Shown piece after piece: positions 1 through 12,369 of a stretch of DNA of 64,000 nucleotides; the first letter of the stretch is position 1; every line of letters starts with the position of its first letter. The stretch spans positions 52,390 through 116,389 of the forward strand of contig VUYV01000736.1 in the NCBI GenBank assembly GCA_008711295.1. Reading direction: 5' to 3'. The position numbers and the translations under genes are program-made. The notes beneath the pieces are model-generated. The model worked only from the letters and a program-made list of their open reading frames with translations, ran no database searches and was not told where the DNA came from. The stretch comes from Anarhynchus alexandrinus. Taxonomy: Eukaryota; Chordata; Aves; Charadriiformes; Charadriidae.

Positions 1-17
1 CCCCCCCCCCCCCCCCC
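1..17. repeat. Poly-C homopolymer at window edge
   Basis: Seventeen C residues open the window and are followed by a purine-rich stretch. Long C or G runs are hard to sequence and often lie at contig ends, so this may be a real tract cut by the window edge or an assembly artefact. Confidence 0.9.
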
Positions 18-1439
18 TACAGAGGAAGGGGGAGAAAGATTTAACTGCTAAGTCAGGGCCTGAGCCCTGCGGCAAAGCCATGTGAGTGTGCACAACTTGA
101 TGCATGGCTGTCTCTCTCAGCTGCACAGCAGCAAGCGCACCTCAGCTGACCCCCTACGAGAAGCACCTCTATCTGCAGCCACGAAGGACAGACCTGGGGC
201 TGCTTGGGCCTGGGGTTTCAGCTCAGGCTGACTGTGAGCTGCACAGTCCTGCAGGCAGAGCTGATCCAGGTGTGACGCTGGAGCACATCCCAGCAGCACA
301 ACGTTTTACCACCACGCTGCACTGAAGCCTTTACAACCTGACAGAGGTCTCCCAAACCCCTCTGAAGCCCTGCTCCCAAACCCTCAGAGGCGGCTGTGCC
401 AGCAGCATGAAGACCACCAACCCAAGACGTTCAGGAAGGCAGCATCCCCCTTCACACACACCCAGCGCCTTTGGTGGCAGAGGGGAAGCCGTGGGGCGAA
501 TACACACATTTTAAAGTCCTCCTTCAATCCCACTGATGGCAGGATGGAAAGATGGATCCCCCCTATGCTGCTCCACAAGTGGCTCGATGCAACATCTAAC
601 CTTTTATCTCCTGCACCGCACTGACTGCTGCCAGCGCAGGACAGCGGCTTTACAGGACCAGTTTGTCTGATAGTGTACAATGACATCCTTTACTCTTGCA
701 CCCATCCCCTAGAGGCATTTCTGCAGCTTAAATGAGTGAATAGAGTTCATTTATAAACAAGTATAATACTGAAATTACTTTGTTGATGTTTTTCATTTAT
801 CTAAAATGTGCCCAGCTACAATGGGAGCTGCCTACACAATTTTCCATTGAAAATTTCACATGAGTGACTATAAACGTAGCGACACCCACTCGCCGCTCAT
901 TTTAACTTGTGACAGAAACTGTCATGCCTGTATGAACACATTTGCACCGCAGATATGTCACACAGGTCTCCTTCCATGTGTCTGAAAATGCTCGCTAACG
1001 TTCTCTACTCCTTCAGCAAAACAAATTAGAAAGACGCCTGGCTTCGCTGCCAGGAGAGATGAATAAGACCCCCACGAAAAACTACAGAAACCGGGGGCGT
1101 TTCACCCCTTTGAAGATCCAGCCAGTAACACCAGCAAGCAGCAGCCAACTCGGAGCAGCCATTTTACAGATAAGCACAGGCGCTTATGGGGAGGAATGTA
1201 CCTTTAAGCCTGGCTGATAAGGGGACGGTGTGAGAGCACAGCTTTAGGGGCAGATTGGGAAAGGTCAGCTGCACACTCGACGCCTTTCCTTGGAAGTCAT
1301 CCCTGCAGACTGCTTCTCTGGTACATTCCATGTGCTAGCAAATTAGACTATAATTAGTCCATCTGTAAAGTGCGAAACATGAACTGACGTTAAATTCCCC
1401 TTGAAATGGATTCCAGCTACTTGCCTTCTCTCAGGCTTC
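18..1439. other. Unique non-coding DNA, no gene recognised
   Basis: The open frames here are at most 100 codons, overlap on opposite strands and resemble no protein family I know. The first 700 bases are somewhat GC-rich and the rest is mixed. I see no CpG island, RNA gene or dispersed repeat. Confidence 0.6.
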
Positions 1440-1532
1440 ATTCAGCAAAGCTTTAACTTGAAGCAATTTTGCAGAAGCCCTTGCTCATAGCCCCAGCACA
1501 CGCTTGGTGCCTTGCTGAATCAGGATCACTGA
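1440..1532. repeat. Sauropsid palindromic dispersed repeat, decayed copy
   Basis: The copy opens with ATTCAGCAAAG (1440-1450) and closes with the near-inverted CTTGCTGAAT (1511-1520), so the ends form an imperfect inverted repeat. The left part continues with CTTTAACTTGAAGCA and the right part carries GCACACGCTTGGTGC. This matches my memory of a common sauropsid element built from the phrases 'agcacgtgcttaag' and 'ttgctgaatcagg'. The copy near 53.1 kb appears to be the same family. Palindromic ends without a coding core suggest a non-autonomous DNA transposon. The family name is not certain. Confidence 0.55.
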
Positions 1533-2906
1533 CCATCACCACTGACAAAACCTAAATGCCAGCAGCTCACCCTGGCCTCGAGGCATGCAGCACGCTCCCC
1601 CAGCGCTGCAGAAGGCTGAGAGTGAGTTCAACATCCCCCCTGCCTACCCCCAGCCACCTCTCCGATCTTTCTTTCTCTCATTCATTCATTTTTTTCTTCT
1701 TCATTCAGTGTTGGCTACATTTGGGTGTGCCCTGCAGCACTGCCCGCTTGTCCTGCACAGACCCCCAAACTAGTGATCTCAACACAGGCAACGTTGTAGG
1801 GGTCAGTGCACATATGAACGCAGATGGGCCAAAGAAAAAGAGCCAGACCAACACTTCTGTACCTCCTCTCCTCATAAAACGCCTGTCCTGGCCCTGCAGC
1901 CCACAAAACCGAGTGACTAGTTACTCTTCCTGACTCAGCTTTGTAGGAAGCCTATCTCCTTCTCCATGGGGAGCGCGGCAGGCAGATAAAATGGGCACGG
2001 AAAGCCAAATCCATCACCAGCGTCACTTGACTGAGGCCAGCACAGCAACAGTGAGATTGCCCTGACTGTTCTGACAAGGCAATGCAGAAAAAAATTAAAA
2101 GAAAATGAAATAATGCAGGTTTATAACAACACAGCAGGCTCCACAGTCACAGGCTCCAGTTGCAATTAAAAACCCACCCCTTCCAACTAAGAATGCAAAT
2201 CATCAGCATTGCTCTCAAGCAGGGAACGTTGACAAATGAAGGCGGTGTGCTAACAGGCAGTGCCAGTACTCTTAATTTAAGTATGTGAGAAACAAAGGTA
2301 TGTACCACCCAGGACTGCCAGAAAGAACTCGCTTTAAACAGCAACCAGAAAGAACTGGAAGGGTTTAAAAATTACTTTTCTTACAAAAAACAGATACGAG
2401 AAAACCTTTTGCTCCCCTTCTCCCAGCCAACTGAAGAAAGAAGGAGAAAAGAAAAATCACACCGCTCCCATAAAGGTTATTTATACAGGAGGTTTGAACT
2501 CAAGAACTAAAAACATTCCTCCATTGGACATGTGGGTTCAAGTGAATCACAGCTTGGAAATCTGAATGGACCTTTCGTAAAAGCCACTGAGCCACGAACA
2601 TGCTTTCTCACCGCTGCGATCACTTCTGTGAAAGCATCTTACCCATCTGCCACTGGAAATCCACGGCGCAGAGACAAGTGACTCCCCGACACCAGTGAAA
2701 TGGACAAAAGGATGACTAGCTACCTGCAGCTGGTTTCAATCGAAAAGCCGAGTAATTATTGCAGCCCTCTCCTGTGGCTCATATGGAGCGCAGCATGGAG
2801 CTGTAAAGCGTTATGCAAGTCTAATGTGCTGCCAGATCTCTTAGAGCAGGCAGCAGCCAAGTTGCTCCCTCCCACCATTGGCTCAGCTTCATTAACTTAA
2901 TCAGGT
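1533..2906. other. Unique non-coding DNA
   Basis: A frame of 125 codons (1556-1933) crosses a pyrimidine tract that ends in a CAG at about 1706-1708. The tract makes a passable splice acceptor, but no coding similarity follows it. The stretch at 2741-2900 is evenly complex, carries GAGTAATTATT and has no repeat signature. It is a possible conserved non-coding element, but this is untested. Confidence 0.5.
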
Positions 2907-2950
2907 ATTCATTCATTCATTCACTCACTCATTCAAAAAAAAATAAAAAT
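2907..2950. repeat. (ATTC)n microsatellite with A-rich tail
   Basis: Seven tetranucleotide units, mostly ATTC with two ACTC variants, run from 2907 to 2934. They are followed directly by an A-rich stretch with one T. The variant units mark it as an interrupted, older tract. Confidence 0.9.
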
Positions 2951-5900
2951 TACACTAAGCCTGGCAAATAGCCAGTGCCATGCATGCAAGGAGCATGCTC
3001 ACATCAGCCACCAGGGCTGGAAGAAAAAGGGTAATCTAAGATCCCTTGCGCTTTGAGAGGGGCATTAGTTTTGCACGCAGCCCAGGCACACACGCACCTT
3101 TGCCACAGCCTCTCCAAAAGCACAGAGGGCTCAGGAGCTGCGGTGGCAGCAGACGTCAGTTCTGGAGACCGTGGAATTGACAGCAGCCCCGTAAGTCAGT
3201 GCAGCCAGCAAGCAGCGGAGTAGAGTACTTCCCCAGAGCCATGGACTAATTAATTAAATTGATTATTTAGGGGGAAAAGGAATTGTGGCAGGATCAACTC
3301 AACTCGTTTTGCTGCGAAGTTGCTACCCTTTCTTTCTCACATACCATATACGTTGCACAGCTTAATCCAGACAGAAGGGAACAAGGCAGAACAGAAAGAA
3401 AAAAAAAATAAAAAAGAGGGGAAGCATCACACAACTAATGTTAAGAGCAACTGGTAATGGAAATCTCTGTTTGACCCCCGTATCTGTAAACATAAGACTT
3501 TCACAGGCCTGTAGCATTCAAGCATCAAATAAAGAGTCCCCTCACTTGCACAGCTCTTGCTCTTGTTTTTCTTAGTCTTTACATGTAAGTTTGCAAGGAA
3601 CGTTATTTCTTCCCTCTAGCTGTCACCAGAATGACTTTCAGTGCATTTATTTTTTCCAGCAAGATACAAGAAAGCTGCTTTATGACTACTCCAAAAAGCA
3701 GGTCTTGAGAGTCAGCTCTGACTATACTGTGAAGAGCTTCATGCAGTGAGCCAGGCTGGGCATTAAGGACAGGGAGAAGTGTTACATTTCCCACAGTGGA
3801 AGCTGAGCAACAGCGTGAAACCACTCAGCATCTCTCCCCCTTATCTCATTCTGCCCTGTGTGAAAAACTACCGGATGGCAGGGTACTCCGAGCAAGTCCA
3901 TAAAAGTAACACAGAAATACAAAGCACTGCGACTATTTCAAAAGAGTGTTTATGGTAGCATGATGAAAACGATGCACCCCGGTGCAAATCCTCAGCCACA
4001 GACCTGCCCAACATGCCTCAAGAGCATCCACACTCCCCACCTTCCTCCAATGATGCAAATCAGCCCTCACAACCCTCGATCTTCTGTTATCGTGGAGAGC
4101 ACAAATCTTCCCTGTCGGAACTTCAACTGCTTCTTCTCTAGCTAGCCTCCAAGTTGCTATTTCTCTTCAGAAAAAAAATCCACCCCAGATCTTCTATGGC
4201 CACTGTCACAAACCACGAGATAAATGGCAAATCAGACAAAAGGCTTTCAAAAAGGGCTATTAATATAAGGCCAACATTTAGCTGAAAGTCTGCAGTTCAG
4301 ATGCACTTAGCAAAAGCATGTAAAAGACCCCAAACCAACACCCATTACTCTGACCCTGACTCTTCCTCTGACCACACCACAGCAGCCCACAGTTAACTCC
4401 TGGATCCCTTCTTGAATTTCTATGTAGGTGGATGTACTGAAGAGCACCTAAGTACCTAGTAGACAAGCAAACACACAGCTTGTGGGGAGTCAGCTGGTGA
4501 TACATGGAAGGGCTACAAGTGAACATTGTGTTTTGCAGCTCATCAGTGAGTGAACAGTACAGTATGGCTGAGCATTGCTTTGTTGACTGCTTCATGGTAG
4601 CACGTAGGATTTGCTGACTAGAAAACAAAAAGTACTCAAGATGCTTTTACTGCATGAACAGAATTAAAAAGGAGAAAGAGATGAAAAGGTGTCTGAAGGC
4701 AACATCTTTCTTAGTCCTTGGCCTTCTGCACTCCAAAGTGTGTAGGACATCAGCTAAGCAGCCTCAAAGTACTCTACACTCAAGTCAGCCTCCTTCTACC
4801 AGAAGTTCAATCTCGAGCTAAGGGCCTTTAAATTATCCAAGCACTTAAGCACTGTGTGTCTTTCATTACCTTCATCCCCATCTCTAACCCTTCTCTAAAT
4901 GAGGTCTGAAGCTTGGAGGTTCCTCCTCTTCTTTTCACTTCACCTCCCTTCTCTTGCATCCCTGACACCACTACTTCATTCAAGGCACAACGCGAATCCT
5001 TCCTCCTCTGCCCACACCAGCAGTCTCAGCTTCCCCCCTCCTGCTAAAACAGCTGCTCAAGCCTTCTTTGCAGCAGCAACCTCTTTTCCTTGCATCGAGG
5101 CAACAAACCACGGTGAGATTCCATCTTCTGGGCCTCTCCTCTGTGCCCATGAGCACCCAGCAAGGTGTCATTTCTGACACAAGAAGTAGCTCCATGAGTT
5201 TTAAAGTGGGCCATCAGAAGGACAGGAACATAACGGAGCAGGAGAAGAAAACCAGCCTGGGAACACTATGATCATTTTATCCCAAACGATCCAAACTTGA
5301 GCAGAGGTTCTAGTTCGGTCTACATAAATAAAAGGGATGTGGTTTGAGCAATTCTGGTTCTTTGTATGAATCATTTCACTTCTCCCTCTGAAAGAATCAT
5401 TAGAAGAACGTGGGGTTTCATGATTCAAGGTAGGAGAATGAGAAAGCAATATTTCAGCACTGTGAAATGAGGCTTGCGTGTCTAACCGCACCACCAGCTC
5501 AGAGTTCACTTCTCACAAGTGTCAAGTACATTTTCCCTTCTGTATCTCTGCAAGCCCCAGTTCTGTCTGTTGTCATCACTCATGGGATTTACCTAATCCC
5601 TGAAACAGCAGAAAAAAGTCATCTTATTTGCTGGAGAAACAGAATCATGTCTCGAGCACACACTGAAAAATTCAAATTGTACATATCATTTATTGTACCT
5701 CCATTCATCCACCCAGTGTTGACAGTATAAATACAAATGATGCCCATAAGAAAATGCTGAACTGCAGTCCAATGTATTCAGTGGTATTTCTTAGAGATTT
5801 CCACTTGCTTTTGCTGTTTCTCTGCTCACATTCTCACACTTCAGCATATTTAAGCAGCTGCCTGTTTATACAAACACAGCCTGAAACAGAAATGTTGATT

Positions 5901-7117
5901 CCCTTCTTCATCAAAGCTGGTGGCTTTAGCGGTGTCCACTGCTCTGAACTAGAAAGTGGGGCAGAAGCAATCAGAAGCTAGGGGTTTGTTTAAAATCTAT
6001 TATCTCATGATTCAGCTACGCAGGGGGACTTCACAACTTTCTAAGCACAGAAATTCACCTTTCTGGAGTTTTATTTTTAACACTAGTGTACTGTGATGTT
6101 GACCTTTTAAATTCATTCTATCACATTATACACAGCAGGTACAACTTGCTGTACAGCTCCTTTCACACACAAATACATGATGGTGCAGTTCCAGATTTTA
6201 TTGGCACTCCTTGGACTCAGCAGAGTGAATCCGGCTCATGACTGTGCATCCTCTACTGACACAGCTCTCCTACCAGCTAGGGCAGCCTTTTGCACAGTGC
6301 CCAGTGAAACCACGTTAGCCCTTTTGTAGCAACAGACACATCTGATTGCAGTTTGCCAATGCATATCAGCGGGTACCACCTCCGGGGCTTTGAGGTGCTC
6401 CCTCCAGACTGGGGCTTCGGCATGACCTAGTGCGAAAGCTTGTTCTCTAACCAAAGATACATCGCTCATGACAGGATTTCAGTTTCTGTGTCAGCTAATG
6501 ACCTTTCAGAAACACTCTAACTAAATTAGGGGAAGGGAAAGAGATTCAGCCGGGGATCTGAGTGCTCAAAACCTTAGTGCATTCCTTTTCAAACCAGCAT
6601 TTAAATGCTGTTTTCCCAGAGAAAAAAATAGTTAAAATAGGCTCAGATCCTCCCATTGCAAAGCAGAATCCAATGGGGAGATCTTCCGGGGAGAAGAAAG
6701 CTCCTGGGGGAGTCCCTTGCAAAAACTGCCTCATTGCACCAAGACGTCCGCTCCAACCAGGACAAACAGGGAACACCAAACATCGGCCAAGTCTGCTCAC
6801 GGACGCACCCTGTGTCTCATTTGTGAAGTTCAGAAGCAATAGCTGCGCAATAGGCGTGACGCATCCCACCACTCCACAGCTTCCCTTGCGGCCGCAGAGG
6901 CATTACCCACCATTGCTATTCCTATGGCAAAAAGGAAAAGGGATTTTTTTCTCCTAGTTTTATTTACACTTGTTCAGTCCTGGACTGAGTGATTCTCCAG
7001 CATCTGATCTGTTTACCATTCACTCTCTCTCTGCCTACTTTGACTTTTTCTTCTGAATGCATACTGCTTTTACATCTGTTAATCTGGTTTCGTTTCTATT
7101 TCATATGTGGTTTTTGA
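2951..7117. other. Unique non-coding DNA
   Basis: No gene or clear dispersed repeat is seen. An A-rich tract lies at 3395-3415. Short open frames (up to 131 codons at 6562-6957, with an opposing 108-codon frame across the same bases) have no recognisable domain. A stretch at 4838-4860 containing AGCACTTAAGCACTGTG recalls the palindromic family at 1440 and 53125 but is too short to call. Confidence 0.5.
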
Positions 7118-7205
7118 CATGTAGACTCCTTATGGTAGGTATGGAATATAATGCTGTTTCTTCTGTCTTTTGTTCTCCTTGTGTTTATGAATGAATGTTA
7201 TGTTT
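7118..7205 (+). repeat. Possible L2/CR1-type LINE 3' tail remnant
   Basis: The order GTAGACTCCTTATGG, then a T- and C-rich middle with TTCTTCTGTCTTTTG, then GTTTATGAATGAATG follows the layout of an L2-like LINE 3' end: 'agctccttgagggcaggg', 'tgtcttctgtctt', 'aataaatgttt'. The match is weak and short, so chance similarity cannot be excluded. Confidence 0.3.
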
Positions 7206-7207
7206 TC

Positions 7208-7302
7208 TTAGAAATATGGAATAACTACTGCAATGGATCATACATAATCTCTTTGGCACAACAGACATGTTAGAAAAATATGGAATAACCATGAGATCAT
7301 AC
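7208..7302. repeat. Short local direct duplication
   Basis: Two related segments, 7208-7243 and 7270-7302, both read TTAG, an A-rich AAATATGGAATAAC core, and then GATCATAC after a few unlike bases. They lie 62 bases apart start to start. The core is identical apart from two extra A residues in the second copy. This is a small tandem duplication or slippage product with no known function. Confidence 0.7.
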
Positions 7303-9920
7303 GAGGGTGACAAAAACAACATCATCATCAGTCACAACTTACTCAACTCCTGAGGAGGAAAAACCTTGACAATACTATGCTATGAGGCTAGTGAAACTAA
7401 AACCGAAATAAGTTACACAGTCACTGTTGCCTTTGGGCTAAATTAAGGAAGAACTAGTGTTTTTTAATAGAAGTGTCAGGACTTTTTCAAGGAAAATTTA
7501 CAGTAGGAAATGCTCATTGCTAAACCTAAATCTGTTAGAGGCAAAAATGTTTGAATATATTTACATCTGGGGAAAACTACTGGAATTTCTTTGTAAATTT
7601 TTTCCCAATAATATTAGAAAAACAATCCATTTGCAGGGCCCAAAACAAAGGTTTGTTTTAAACAATGAATGTATAATTAAAAAATGCTGTAACTGCAAGA
7701 GAAATTTCGTTTGAAATGAAACTATCTTCTAGCTAGAATACAGAGCTATAAGCTTTGTTGCACAGTTTTATAAAACATTTTTACCTATTATCTGATTTTC
7801 ATTGTATCTCAGCTTTTCAAGTTTTCCTCCCATTACAGCATGAGACATTGCTTTGAGATCTTGGAAATTCTCATGGGCAGAAATATCATTTCCTCCTAGC
7901 TCTGACTTCTAATTAGATTTAAATCTTTCCTAGCTGGGGCAAGACCTACCCAAGCATTTTGAAACATTGCCAGCTTGATTACCCATGTATATGAAAATTC
8001 ACACCCTTGCTCTTGCCTGGCAAAAACCACAAGCTGCACTGGAAAAAGAGTCTTTCTTCTTCTGTGATGGCATCATTCAACTCACCCCCAAGGGTCCAGT
8101 TCTGCCTGCAAAATCTTTTCTTTCGGCTCAGATTGCTGCCGAAACAGCACAGTATCTTCGCTGATGTACAGCCGGGTTGAGATGACAGTTACCGCAGTGG
8201 TTTAATGAGAGGGAAAAGAAGAAAGAAAGGGAAGGGAACTGCTGGCCTGTCTGGTGAATTGTGGTTGAAAGAGCTGCAGCATCTCAGCAGAAGCCATAGT
8301 TGCTGGTACATCCCATCCAGTGGGGAAGGAGGGAGAGAGAAGACACGTCTCCTATACATACGCTCCCTGAGCTATGGCTGCAAGTTGCCAGCATGGCGAA
8401 CAGAAGAGGCACCGCAGAATTTCTTGGCTGTCAGTGTGAGGCTACCTTGCCTTTTATTGTTTGGAAAAGTGGGCTAATGAGGAGATCTTCTGGTGGTCCA
8501 AAGTGCGTTTCTCACATGGGCTGCATTGCTACAGCTTTATCAGCAAAACCTTGTACGGTTTCAGTTCACTAGTGGGCTGCTGGCAAGGATGGGAATATGC
8601 TTGTTACACCTATCCACTGAAAATGTTGGAAGACTCTCAGAAATTATAGGTTTTAGCAGGTGATTTTGACAGCTATGCTTTGAGATGCAACTCAGCACAA
8701 TTGTGCTGAAACCACTGCAGTGATGAGCAACAAAGGTAGGGGTAACATAACTAGTAACTCACCTGTATTACCTAGGTCAAAATCTTGCCCAGGACCCCCG
8801 CTGAGGTCCATGGTAGCTGCTACTCAAAGTGTACAATGTGTGAGAGCCCAAGGGGGGCAAAGCACTCTGAAAACACTGTAAGCCGCAGCATGGCCACACT
8901 GCACCAGCACGTATTGGCTCTTCCATGCAGTTGCACTACTTACATCCATCAAAACCCCATACATGTCACAGATAAACTAAAAGTTGACAGAAAACTAACA
9001 AAAAAACACCTGCATACCACCCACTGCACAGACCTAATGCTCCAATTAGACTAGGTGCCTCCTCGCACAGCCTACTTCATTTACAGAAACATTTCCAGTG
9101 GAAGATGCCGACAAATCAGCCCTGGGATCACCAGCAGCAGCTGCTGCTTTCTGCACGCAGAGTGTTGAGCAAATCAACAGAGACGAGCTCCCGCTCACAT
9201 CAAATCTCAAAGATGTGGATGACAACCCTGGTTAATTAAAAGACGCAGGATCTACAGGACTAGAGGAAAATTGCCGCTCAGCAGCTTAGAATCAAAATCA
9301 AGGTGGTATGACAAGAAATGGCAGCTTTACCAATTTTCAGTCTGTGGTCAAGTACTGTTTCTACAGTTCTGGTCTAAAATTATCCCACCCCCCGCCCTTT
9401 CTGAACTACTGTTTTAGCATTTTTCTTTATTCTCCTCATCTTAGCATTTCTGTCATTCTTGCTTGCTTTTAAACGTTCGTTTCTGTCCTTGCTTCAATAT
9501 CAGTTAAAATGCCACTATCACTAACAGCATGAGACTGAGTCAGAATTGAGACTGCGCACTCACTCATTTCTGACTCTAGGAAAAAATTACTAAAAGCCAA
9601 AAAAAGTACTGTGGATTACATCCCCTCTCACTGATGCCCAGACCAGCAGAACTACACTAGTACAGTCTTTCATTAAAAATGTATATGATTGCTATGAAGT
9701 GCTTACTGCGTCACTCTCTATAAAAAAAGTTTTGCTCTGTCCTGTCTGTTCCCACTCCCTAAACGTTAAGCCTACGGAAAACACACTGAGAAGGTTGGCA
9801 GGCTGATATGGGCATTAATTTGTGTCTTCAATGTGTTCTTAAGGTTGATCATTGTTTTCGCATAACTGCCATTTTAACCACGTAAACCAGTGGTGAAAGA
9901 GCTTTCTTGTACCCTTGCAA
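7303..9920. other. Unique non-coding DNA
   Basis: AT-rich at 7.4-8.0 kb and more mixed after that. Open frames of 90 and 89 codons have no recognisable content. A perfect 18-base palindrome sits at 8692-8709. I see no dispersed repeat with confidence. Confidence 0.5.
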
Positions 9921-9932
9921 GGGGGGGGGGGG
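9921..9932. repeat. Poly-G homopolymer (G12)
   Basis: Twelve consecutive G residues flanked by CAA and TTATT. Its length is likely to vary between individuals. Confidence 0.95.
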
Positions 9933-12304
9933 TTATTCTGTTCATGTTCATTGCAGAGAATCCACACTTCATAGGCAGGTCAGCACAAAGTTTCTGTAAA
10001 AACTCAAACTGCTGATCTCAAACAGGGATTAAACAATGTTAAAAATGCATGTGAATTGCAATTTGTTTTGGATTTTATGGTATACAACTATAATCTTTAA
10101 AGAGAAGAGCTGATGCAAGACAACCTCCTACCTGCAGAATATGGCCTGGAAGACACTGGATGCAGAGGAACTAACACAACCAGGATGATTCTGGTCATAT
10201 AATAACACACTTTTTGAGAGTTACTACCTAAAGTCTTGCTCCTTTACTGCTAGAATTTGTTTATTGCAATGGGAACAAGATCAGGCCTTCCTTATACCAG
10301 GAATTATTATTATTATAAGTCAAATCAAAGCAGTAGCACACAAGGCAAGTGCCTATGAAAGCAGCTATAAGAGCAAACCAGACTTTTCTATATTTCCCTT
10401 GTAAAATGATATGTCAAAGATTTCAGTAAGTGCAGGCCTAATTTTGCTTCCATAACACCGCTAAAACATCCAAGAACATCAAGTCCAAAATTATTTGGGT
10501 ATGTTAGAGTTGTTTCCATGCTTATTCAAAAGGACAACCTGAACCAGTCTCCAAATCAAACCTGTGCCCTCCCAGTACAGCAGTCTCTCTCTTCCTAGAA
10601 GTTCCATCACCCCAAGCGATGCTGTGCGACACCAAGCTTCTATGGGCCATATATGCTCTTCCAAATACCCTTCAAATGAGGGTAACTGAGAGCCTTGCAG
10701 TAAAATCACAACTGGTATGGGCTGAAAGCAATTAAATGAGCAGAAACAAATTCCCTCCATGAGCATAAACTATAGTCATGCAGCGGCAGTGCTTGCAAAA
10801 CAGAAAAGACAAAGTCTGTCCTTTGCCATCAGAAAATAAAAAGCCAGTGATGAACAACAGTCTTTAAAAATCACAGTTTGGCAGTTACAGGAGATTATCT
10901 AATTACCATCATATTTAATATTATATGGCTTTAATAATTCTCTGTTATCATCAAGCTGCTAGCACTAAAAGAAAATGGGAAATTGGCTCTGATGCCTTAC
11001 AGGATAGATAATGGGAAGAGAGGCTCTGCCCTCTGGGTCCTTGGTTTGGAGCCAGCTCAGGTTGGAAGTGAAAGTCATTTCTACTGGGCAGCCTCCCTGA
11101 AGTGAGCTGATGTTGTCAGGCTCGGTCCAGTTCCACATTCAGAGAATAAAAAACATCACCACAGCAATGGGGTGTGCTGGAGGAGGGAACTTTTGAAAAT
11201 GCTTTGTCTCTTGCTTTCTGTTACCATGCACGCAGATCTTAGCCTGGAACAAGGATATTTATACAGGCATATCCAAAGCAAATCTCACCAATGATGACTG
11301 TATGAAACTTGCATTCACCTCATACTGGTTTAAAACTAGAATGACTTGCCTTGGAATAACAGGGACATTTTTACCCCTGTGCAATCCCGTTACTTTGGTG
11401 TGGAGCAACAAACCAAGAGACGATGAGACCGCCAAGCCTTTAGTAACACTGACGGCTGAATGTGCATTTCAGCATTATTATTGCTCTCATTCTTAAAATA
11501 TCTGAGCCAGGCTCAGCTTCAAGGTGCATCCTGGGCTGAAGCTGCAAAACCTACACTGGCAGAAAAGTTTATACTGGGTCTGTGTTGCCCTGTAGGTCAC
11601 CTGAAATCCACCTAAATGAACAGTTAAACCCAGTTGAATTAAGGCAGGTGCAGGTCGATAAAGAGCTGAGCAACTGGGGGTTTTTTTGTAGTTAGATGCT
11701 GCGAAGTCTGAGTTAACACCACATCCCTCGGGACTCCCCCTTTCTCAGCAAAGTCTGCAGCACATGGACAGGGCAGAGTAGCTTGCGTTGTAGCTGCTGT
11801 GTCTGCTCGGTGGATTAATAGAGACTTTGTCCGCTGTCAGTCCAAAACCTTTTCAGGAGAAATGAAATCTCTGAGAATAAAAAAAGAAAGCCAGTAACTG
11901 GAATTACAAATAAGTGTCTTTATGACTTTCAAATGAGACCTGAAGCATCTTCATTTACAATTTAATATTTTAGTAAGCACTTTATTGGAAGAGACTATGT
12001 AATGGGTTAATTTCCAAATGTCATTTATCTTTACTCACTGGGGATGACTTTCTGTAATTCACTTGAGGCTGCAACACTCATGGATTAATACATCATCCTC
12101 CAACTTGAGAAGATAAAAGCCTAACAAGCTCTAACCTGCTACACAGGCTATATTTAAGCAGTACAGGGTAATGATAAATATCTCCCATAAAATGTGTTCT
12201 CTTCACACTTCCTGTGAAAACTGCTGAGCGAGCCAGCTGGCGAGATGGAGCCGACGGTCCTTGCCCACAGCCCCAGCATCCACACGCTGTGAAACTGGAG
12301 CTCT
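9933..12304. other. Unique non-coding DNA with AT-rich blocks
   Basis: Holds a short ATT microsatellite at 10303-10316. An AT-rich, non-repetitive block at about 10880-10975 contains TCTAATTACC and several TTTAATA/TTAATAATT words of the kind bound by homeodomain proteins. No gene is recognised. The 91-codon minus frame at 10491-10766 is unsupported. Confidence 0.5.
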
Positions 12305-12369
12305 CCCTTCCCTGGCATCCCCCCCTGATCCCAGGCTGCCCCCCGGCCTCCCAGGCTGCCCCCTGGCCT
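12305..12369. repeat. C-run cluster with 20-bp tandem duplication
   Basis: Two adjacent 20-base units (12330-12349 and 12350-12369) of the form CCCAGGCTGCCCCC[C/T]GGCCT differ by a single base. Together with the stretch before them they give eight runs of three or more C within 12305-12363, separated by 2 to 6 bases. The minus strand therefore carries a long G-quadruplex-type motif and the plus strand an i-motif-type one. Both strands have open frames here (104 and 80 codons), which I attribute to the high GC content. Confidence 0.85.

Noticed and set aside
1676..1710. Pyrimidine tract ending in CAG, and a similar one at 15478-15501, as splice acceptors
   Set aside because: Such tracts are frequent in AT-rich vertebrate DNA. 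No exon-like frame with a matching donor follows either one.
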